Positions 5,697 through 7,252 of a DNA stretch of 7,252 bases are shown in pieces (position 1 is the first letter of the stretch; the number at the start of each line of letters is the position of its first letter). Under the pieces are notes generated by a model. The model did no database searches and was not told the origin of the DNA. It worked only from the letters and a program-made list of their open reading frames with translations. The translations under genes were made by a program, and so were the position numbers. This stretch comes from Methylophilaceae bacterium (GTDB lineage Bacteria > Pseudomonadota > Gammaproteobacteria > Burkholderiales > Methylophilaceae): positions 1-7,252 of the forward strand of contig CANCPF010000055.1 of NCBI GenBank assembly GCA_947379975.1, read 5' to 3'.

Positions 5697-6686
5697 TTAT
5701 AGTTTGATTGGCTGCTTTTTCTCAGCAACTTCTTTATATTTGCCATAACCCATTAAACGCTCGTAACGTCTAACCAACAATAACTTAATAGACTTTGCTT
5801 TAAGCTTGGCTAGCTCTTCTCTTAGTGCTACACGTAATGTTTCCATCACCAATTCTGGCGAGCGATGTGAGCCACCTAAAGGTTCAGGAATGATACGATC
5901 TATCAGACCCATACTTTTTAGACGATCAGCGGTAATTGCCAGTGACTCTGCGGCCACTGAAGCTTTATCTGCACTCTTATACAAAATTGAAGCACAGCCT
6001 TCAGGTGAAATGACTGAGTAAGTACCGTATTGCATCATCAGTAATTGATCCACTACACCGAGTGCTAATGCACCACCAGAGCCGCCTTCACCAATAATCA
6101 CGCCGATAATAGGCGTTTCAAGTTCAGCCATTACATATAAATTACGCGCAATAGCTTCAGACTGTCCACGCTCTTCAGCACCAATACCAGGATAAGCACC
6201 CGGGGTATCAATCAAAGTAATGATAGGAATACCAAATTTTTCCGCTAGACGAAATAGTCGCAATGCCTTGCGGTAACCTTCTGGGCGCGGCATGCCAAAG
6301 TTGCGATATTGACGCTCTTTAACATCGCGGCCTTTTTGATGACCAATCACCATCACAGGCTGACCTTCAAACCTTGCTAAACCACCAACAATGGCAGGAT
6401 CGTCAGCATACGCCCTATCGCCGTGCAACTCTTCAAAGTCCGTAAACATGCCTTGAATGTAATCTAAGGTGTAAGGACGCTGCGGATGACGCGCCAATTG
6501 AGAAATTTGCCATGCACTTAAATTGCCATAAATATCCTCAGATAATTTTTGGTTTTTCTTTTCTAAGGCAGTCAATTCTTTAGAAATATCCAAAGCATCG
6601 TTGGCATCGTGTGCGGCTTGCAAACCTTCAATTTGGCTTTCAAGTTCTGCAATCGGCTGTTCAAAATCTAGGTAACTAATTTTCAT
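5697..6686 (-). CDS. accA: Acetyl-CoA carboxylase carboxyltransferase subunit alpha AccA
   Basis: This 329-residue cytoplasmic protein is the alpha half of the carboxyltransferase. With AccD (not in the window) it moves the carboxyl group from biotin on AccB to acetyl-CoA, making malonyl-CoA for fatty-acid synthesis. The N-terminal region (about 8-52) is the family's helical coiled-coil segment. The crotonase-like core follows with HPQRPYTLDYI (67-77), HGDR (88-91), PGAYPGIGAEERGQSEAIA (162-180) and GEGGSGGAL (199-207), whose glycines build the oxyanion site. It is slightly longer than E. coli AccA (319), mostly through a lysine-rich tail. The ATG at 6686 gives the canonical MKxxYLDFEQPIAELE start, with only a weak GAG upstream. 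A consensus TATAAT lies about 30 bp ahead. Direct linkage to dnaE upstream matches E. coli and many proteobacteria. Confidence 0.97.
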   Translation of the reverse strand: MKISYLDFEQPIAELESQIEGLQAAHDANDALDISKELTALEKKNQKLSEDIYGNLSAWQISQLARHPQRPYTLDYIQGMFTDFEELHGDRAYADDPAIVGGLARFEGQPVMVIGHQKGRDVKERQYRNFGMPRPEGYRKALRLFRLAEKFGIPIITLIDTPGAYPGIGAEERGQSEAIARNLYVMAELETPIIGVIIGEGGSGGALALGVVDQLLMMQYGTYSVISPEGCASILYKSADKASVAAESLAITADRLKSMGLIDRIIPEPLGGSHRSPELVMETLRVALREELAKLKAKSIKLLLVRRYERLMGYGKYKEVAEKKQPIKL

Positions 6687-6719
6687 GCGCTTAACTCAAT
6701 TATTAAAGTTTTTCAAAAA

Positions 6720-6750
6720 ATTATAGCTAGTCACATTCGATTGAAGACAA
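6720..6750 (-). promoter_or_regulatory. Candidate accA(-tilS) promoter
   Basis: The minus strand has a perfect -10 TATAAT (complement of 6720-6725). The best -35 is TTGTCT (complement of 6745-6750) at a long 19-bp spacing; shifting one base (TGTCTT) gives 18 bp. Transcription would begin near 6713, leaving a short leader of about 27 nt before the accA ATG. The -35 region falls inside the left arm of the inverted repeat at 6735-6815, so element structure and promoter activity may be linked. Read-through from dnaE is an additional possible source of transcript. Confidence 0.5.
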
Positions 6751-6815
6751 GGTGCAGGGTCGCTGACAGTACGTTTAGTAAGGCAAGACCCTGCAAACGC
6801 AGTATTCAATTGAAT
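6735..6815. repeat. Long imperfect inverted repeat between dnaE and accA
   Basis: The core is a perfect 9-bp inverted repeat, TGCAGGGTC (6753-6761) and GACCCTGCA (6787-6795), around a 25-nt loop. The outer arms match again after a short unpaired stretch: ATTCGATTGAAGAC (6735-6748) against the complement of the segment ending ATTCAATTGAAT (6804-6815), itself a 12-bp palindrome. The result is an 81-bp structure that could fold as a long hairpin. No uninterrupted T-run follows the stem directly on the dnaE strand; TTTTTT comes about 17 nt later, within and after the accA -10. So it is not a classical terminator, though it could still stabilise or terminate dnaE mRNA. It may alternatively be a dispersed intergenic palindrome (REP/MITE-like). 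Confidence 0.6.
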
Positions 6816-6829
6816 TTGGCTAGTAATCG

Positions 6830-7252
6830 TTAATTATATAGGATTTTTACGTTGCTTTGAGTCAACCACTCAGTTAAGCCCGCAATCAACTCATCGTGCA
6901 GATCTACACGCCAGTCGTTTCCCAGCATCAATTCTACCTTACTGGTTTTATTATGATATTCAACTTTCACTGGGCAACCGCGCGATTCATCTGAGACACT
7001 TTTACAATAAGGCTTCAATAAAGCCTTTAATTTAAGGGCATCGGCTTGCCCATTGCATGAAATCTTTAAGAAGCTGGCTTTACTGTTTCGTAGGCCAGAT
7101 AAATTATGTAGCTTTCTAGCATTCACGCGAATGCCACCGGAGAATTCATCGTTACTCACGCGACCTTCTACAATAATCAATTGGTCATCTTTTAATAAAG
7201 CTTGATATTGATTCAGCAAATCGCTACCAACCACCACCTCAATCCGCGTAGT
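6830..7252 (-). CDS. dnaE: DNA polymerase III alpha subunit, C-terminal end (partial)
   Basis: The reading frame is open from the right edge to TAA at 6832-6830, giving the last 140 residues. The first codons, read from 7252, are TTRIEVVVGSD. A GTG at 7237 is an internal valine and not a start. The segment covers the end of the OB-fold (LIIVEGRVSNDEFSGGIRVNARKL, about 25-48) and the small C-terminal domain that binds the tau subunit of the clamp loader in E. coli (about 58-140). It aligns by eye with the E. coli DnaE end, e.g. VSFDDFSGGLKMTAREV. DnaE is the replicative polymerase subunit, about 1150-1180 residues in the family; its polymerase and PHP domains are outside the window. It lies 143 bp upstream of accA in the same direction. 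Confidence 0.92.
   Translation of the reverse strand, partial: TTRIEVVVGSDLLNQYQALLKDDQLIIVEGRVSNDEFSGGIRVNARKLHNLSGLRNSKASFLKISCNGQADALKLKALLKPYCKSVSDESRGCPVKVEYHNKTSKVELMLGNDWRVDLHDELIAGLTEWLTQSNVKILYN

Noticed and set aside
6753..6795. Rho-independent terminator of dnaE
   Set aside because: The 9-bp stem is good, but the loop is 25 nt and no T-run follows directly; it is reported as an inverted repeat instead.
6735..6815. Integron attC site
   Set aside because: It is an imperfect palindrome of about the right size but lacks the RYYYAAC/GTTRRRY ends, and it sits between housekeeping genes rather than in a cassette array.
7235..7237. GTG at 7237 as the start of a separate 135-residue gene
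   Set aside because: The frame stays open to the window edge and the sequence continues as the DnaE OB-fold, so the GTG is an internal valine of dnaE.

Overview
The window reads as a stretch of core chromosome from an AT-leaning betaproteobacterium. The dnaE-accA-tilS order, the protein sequences and the base composition suggest Methylophilaceae (Methylotenera/Methylophilus-like), but the family assignment is an inference from memory and was not searched. No mobile element, CRISPR array, tRNA or rRNA was found.

Layout, left to right. (1) Positions 1-92, minus strand: the first 30 codons of an exported protein that runs off the left edge. (2) Positions 93-277: a 185-bp intergenic region, the longest gap in the window. 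It holds an AT-rich leader with a hairpin, a candidate minus-strand promoter, and two tandem 21-bp copies of a GTATAC-centred palindrome overlapping that promoter. (3) Positions 278-3525, minus strand: the ABC transporter pair ybbA-ybbP, overlapping by 4 bp (ATGA). (4) Positions 3528-4175, plus strand: tesA, a periplasmic GDSL lysophospholipase/thioesterase, diverging from ybbA with only 2 bp between the two start codons. (5) Positions 4205-5650, minus strand: tilS (tRNA-Ile lysidine synthetase), convergent with tesA. (6) Positions 5697-6686, minus strand: accA (acetyl-CoA carboxylase carboxyltransferase alpha). (7) Positions 6687-6829: an intergenic region with a long imperfect inverted repeat and a likely accA promoter. 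(8) Positions 6830-7252, minus strand: the C-terminal end of dnaE (DNA polymerase III alpha), cut by the right edge.

How the genes work together. dnaE-accA-tilS is a housekeeping run (replication, fatty-acid precursor synthesis, tRNA modification); accA and tilS are probably cotranscribed. YbbA (ATPase), YbbP (FtsX-type permease) and TesA (hydrolase) form the same divergent cluster as in E. coli. They are plausibly one envelope system, in which an ABC machine mobilises a hydrophobic or acylated molecule that TesA hydrolyses at the periplasmic face.

I see no new multi-gene system. The points most worth a second look are non-coding: the tandem operator-like repeats at 230-271, the 81-bp inverted-repeat element at 6735-6815, and the almost zero-length ybbA/tesA divergent junction, whose tesA-side control DNA is also a 15-bp coding tandem repeat.
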